In this document: positions 59,047-64,000 of the stretch, piece after piece
Numbering within the stretch: position 1 is the stretch's first letter
How the letters are laid out: the number at the start of each line of letters is the position of its first letter
DNA from: Agrococcus terreus
GTDB taxonomy: Bacteria; Actinomycetota; Actinomycetes; Actinomycetales; Microbacteriaceae
Assembly: GCF_014645235.1 (NCBI RefSeq)
Contig: NZ_BMLM01000002.1
Location: 728,696 to 792,695, forward strand
DNA length: 64,000 nt
Reading direction: 5' to 3'
Translations under genes and position numbers: made by a program
Notes under the pieces: model-generated
The model's input: the letters and a program-made list of their open reading frames with translations, nothing else
Told to the model about the DNA's origin: nothing
Databases searched by the model: none

Positions 59047-59054
59047 GCCGCGCC

Positions 59055-59461
59055 ATGACGGCGTCGGGGGAAGCCGTGGCATCGGTCGTCTACTTCTCGA
59101 GCGTCTCGGGCAACACCGCCCGCTTCGTCGAGAAGCTCGGACGCCCCGCCACGCGCATCCCCCTCTACGCCTCCGAGCCGCCGCTCGAGCAGCACGAGCC
59201 CTACGTGCTGATCGTCCCCACCTACGGGGGCGGCGACGGCAAGGGCGCTGTGCCGAAGCAGGTCATCCGCTTCCTCAACGACGAGGAGAACCGGAAGCAC
59301 CTGCGCGGCGTCATCAGCACGGGCAACACCAACTTCGGGGCCGGCTACGGCATCGCGGGCGACATCATCGCCCGCAAGTGCCACGTGCCCCACCTCCACA
59401 GAGTCGAGATCTTCGGAACCCCCGACGACGTCCGCGTCGTCAACGAGCGATTGGATGCACT

Positions 59462-59474
<13 letters not shown>
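59055..59474 (+). CDS. nrdI: NrdI flavodoxin-like activator
   Basis: A 139-residue flavoprotein that makes the oxidant needed to assemble the Mn2-tyrosyl cofactor in NrdF. FMN-binding segments are [34 protein letters not shown] and [17 protein letters not shown] 59055, eight bases after nrdH, is used; a GTG a few codons in (VASVVYF) is an alternative. Its end overlaps nrdE by 13 bases. Confidence 0.96.
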
Positions 59475-62754
<3,280 letters not shown>

Positions 62755-62765
62755 TCCCTGCACGA

Positions 62766-62800
62766 CGGAGGCCCCGCACCGGCACGGTGCGGGGCCTCCG
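62766..62800 (+). terminator. nrdHIEF terminator hairpin
   Basis: CGGAGGCCCCGCACC (62766-62780) pairs perfectly with 62786-62800 around a five-base loop, 11 bases after the nrdF stop. The sequence after it is not T-rich, as usual for this window. Confidence 0.85.
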
Positions 62801-62948
62801 TCGTCGCGCGGCCGCAGAAGGCGACCCACGCAGCGATCGGGGGACATCCAGGTCTTGAGCGCGGCGGGCTTCGGGTCTAGCGTGACCGCCAGCGGCGCCG
62901 CCGCTCATCGGTCGAAGGCGACCGATCACCGTCTCGAGGAGGAGACAC

Positions 62949-63830
62949 ATGCGAAAGCTGCTGCTGGCGCTCGCCGCCGCTGCCGCGCTGATCCTGGGGG
63001 CCGCGACCCCTGCGTCGGCGATCACCGGGAACTTCGTCGAGGACGACGAGCATCCCTACGTCGGCCTCGTGGTCTTCTACGACGACGCCGGCGAGTTCAC
63101 GAGCCGATGCTCTGGGTCGCTGCTGACGCCGACGGTGTTCCTGACTGCCGGCCACTGCACCGACGACAACTCCAGCGCCCGCGTCTACTTCCAGCAGGAC
63201 GCCGGCGCCAACTACGACCCGGCCACCGAGGTCGACCCCGTCAGCGGCTACCCGGAGAGCTGCGCCGCCGGTACGCTCGGCACGCTCTGCGCCACCTCGG
63301 ATGAGCTCTACAACTACGGCTTCGACGACTTCGCGACGTTCCCGAACACCTACGACGTCGGCATCGTCGTGCTCGACCAGCCGATCGCGCTCGAGGAGTA
63401 CGGAGCGCTCGCGGCGCCAGGCACCCTCGACCGCCTCGCGACGGCTCGCGGCACGCAGGATCGCACCTTCACCGCGAGCGGCTATGGACTCACGAAGGTG
63501 AACCCGGTCTCGGTGACGTCCTACCGCGAGCGCCTGATGGCCTCCGCGATCCTCACCAACCTGCGCAGCGCGAACACCGACGGCTACAACCTGCAGACGA
63601 ACGGCAACGGCGCCGGTCGCGGCGGCACGTGCTCCGGCGACTCGGGCGGCCCCATCTTCCTCGGCGGCTACGGGTCGAACACCATCGTCGCCGTCACGTC
63701 GTTCGGGCTGAACGAATGGTGCCGCGGCGTCGACTTCTCGTACCGCACCGACCGCCAGGAGGTGCTCGACTGGATCGAGTCGGTCGTGGGCGCGGAGGAG
63801 TTCGCTCAGATCGAGATCGTCACGGCGTGA
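62949..63830 (+). CDS. Secreted trypsin-like serine protease (S1 family)
   Basis: A 293-residue exported protease. Signal peptide RKLLLALAAAAALILGAATP with cleavage near ASA-IT (about residue 25). The S1 triad is complete: His in LTAGHCTDD (about 64), Asp in TYDVGIVVLD (about 140) and Ser in CSGDSGGPIF (about 233). Cys residues are placed for disulphides. The mature N-terminus is short, so it may not need a propeptide. ATG 62949 follows GAGGAGGAG. Substrate unknown; probably acts outside the cell. Confidence 0.94.
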   Translation: MRKLLLALAAAAALILGAATPASAITGNFVEDDEHPYVGLVVFYDDAGEFTSRCSGSLLTPTVFLTAGHCTDDNSSARVYFQQDAGANYDPATEVDPVSGYPESCAAGTLGTLCATSDELYNYGFDDFATFPNTYDVGIVVLDQPIALEEYGALAAPGTLDRLATARGTQDRTFTASGYGLTKVNPVSVTSYRERLMASAILTNLRSANTDGYNLQTNGNGAGRGGTCSGDSGGPIFLGGYGSNTIVAVTSFGLNEWCRGVDFSYRTDRQEVLDWIESVVGAEEFAQIEIVTA

Positions 63831-63836
63831 CGCGGC

Positions 63837-63872
63837 CGACGGGGCGGGGCGCACGAGCGCTTCGCCCCGTCG
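63837..63872. terminator. Hairpin between protease and HTH gene
   Basis: CGACGGGGCG (63837-63846) pairs perfectly with 63863-63872 across a 16-base loop, in the gap between convergent genes. It probably ends both transcripts. Confidence 0.7.
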
Positions 63873-63876
63873 CCGT

Positions 63877-64000
63877 TCACATCGGGGCCGCGTCCTCGTC
63901 GACCCACTCGAGCAGGTCGCCGGGCTGGCACTCGAGCACGCGGCACATCGCCTCGAGCGTCGAGAAGCGCACCGCCTTCGCCCGGCCGTTCTTCAGCACC
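63877..64000 (-). CDS. XRE/HTH_26-like small regulator, C-terminal part (cut by window edge)
   Basis: Last 41 codons of a leftward gene; the start lies beyond the window. The visible part, with NGRAKAVRFSTLEAMCRVLE then CQPGDLLEWVDEDAAPM, matches the second half of Cro/C1-type helix-turn-helix proteins of the HTH_26 (YozG-like) group, which are about 70 residues long in total. It would bind DNA as a dimer; target unknown. Confidence 0.8.
   Translation of the reverse strand, partial: VLKNGRAKAVRFSTLEAMCRVLECQPGDLLEWVDEDAAPM

Overview
The window is very GC-rich (well above 70% by eye) and densely coded on both strands. It carries a four-gene hspR-dnaJ-grpE-dnaK locus, Rpf-type cell-wall hydrolase, mycothiol-dependent-type enzyme, Ku/LigD end joining, bifunctional-type dCTP deaminase and NrdHIEF. 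Together these point to a chromosomal segment of a high-GC actinobacterium, most likely a member of the Microbacteriaceae (inference from gene content and style, not from a database match). No transposase, integrase, phage gene, CRISPR array, tRNA or rRNA was seen.

Layout. 1-0.5 kb: 5' end of clpB with an HspR (HAIR) operator. 0.6-3.1 kb: hydrolase, Pr6Pr-type membrane protein, small kinase. 3.1-6.1 kb: two-component system followed by a PepSY-like membrane protein. 6.2-9.4 kb: RibD-like reductase, Hsp20 behind a CIRCE-type operator, two membrane proteins. 9.5-13.6 kb: dnaK-grpE-dnaJ-hspR operon with two HAIR boxes. 13.7-17.7 kb: DUF1345 protein, KhtT/KhtU-like K+/H+ antiporter pair, UMF1-type MFS carrier. 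17.7-30.4 kb: a more accessory stretch with an AbiEi/DUF559-like protein bracketed by two related hairpins, 2H phosphoesterase, dcd, DUF1206 protein, two tandem DUF4062-STAND ATPases (the most interesting genes here) and two tandem YbdK-like ligases with a 63-bp duplication. 30.5-34.4 kb: ku-ligD and a repeat array. 35.4-49.7 kb: phenylacetate degradation (paaJFHZ; paaABCDEG; divergent paaI and paaK; a TetR gene), interrupted by an Rpf/LysM protein. 49.8-58.4 kb: assorted genes including a ClpC-like ATPase with its own HAIR box. 58.7-62.8 kb: nrdHIEF with paired NrdR boxes. 63-64 kb: secreted trypsin-like protease and the 3' end of a small HTH regulator.

How it works together. Heat stress: HspR, encoded at the end of the dnaK operon, probably represses clpB, dnaK and the ClpC-like gene through matching HAIR sites, while hsp20 has a different, HrcA-type operator. 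Phenylacetate: PaaK activates the acid, PaaABCDE epoxidises the CoA thioester, PaaG isomerises, PaaZ opens the ring and oxidises the aldehyde, PaaF/H/J finish beta-oxidation; near-identical palindromes at both forward promoters suggest one TetR-type repressor. DNA: Ku and LigD repair breaks, Dcd and NrdEF supply nucleotides.

Two window-wide properties stand out. About two dozen genes have a -10-like NANNNT hexamer exactly 6-7 bases before the start codon and no Shine-Dalgarno sequence, the mark of leaderless mRNAs. The intergenic gaps hold several families of long imperfect palindromes.
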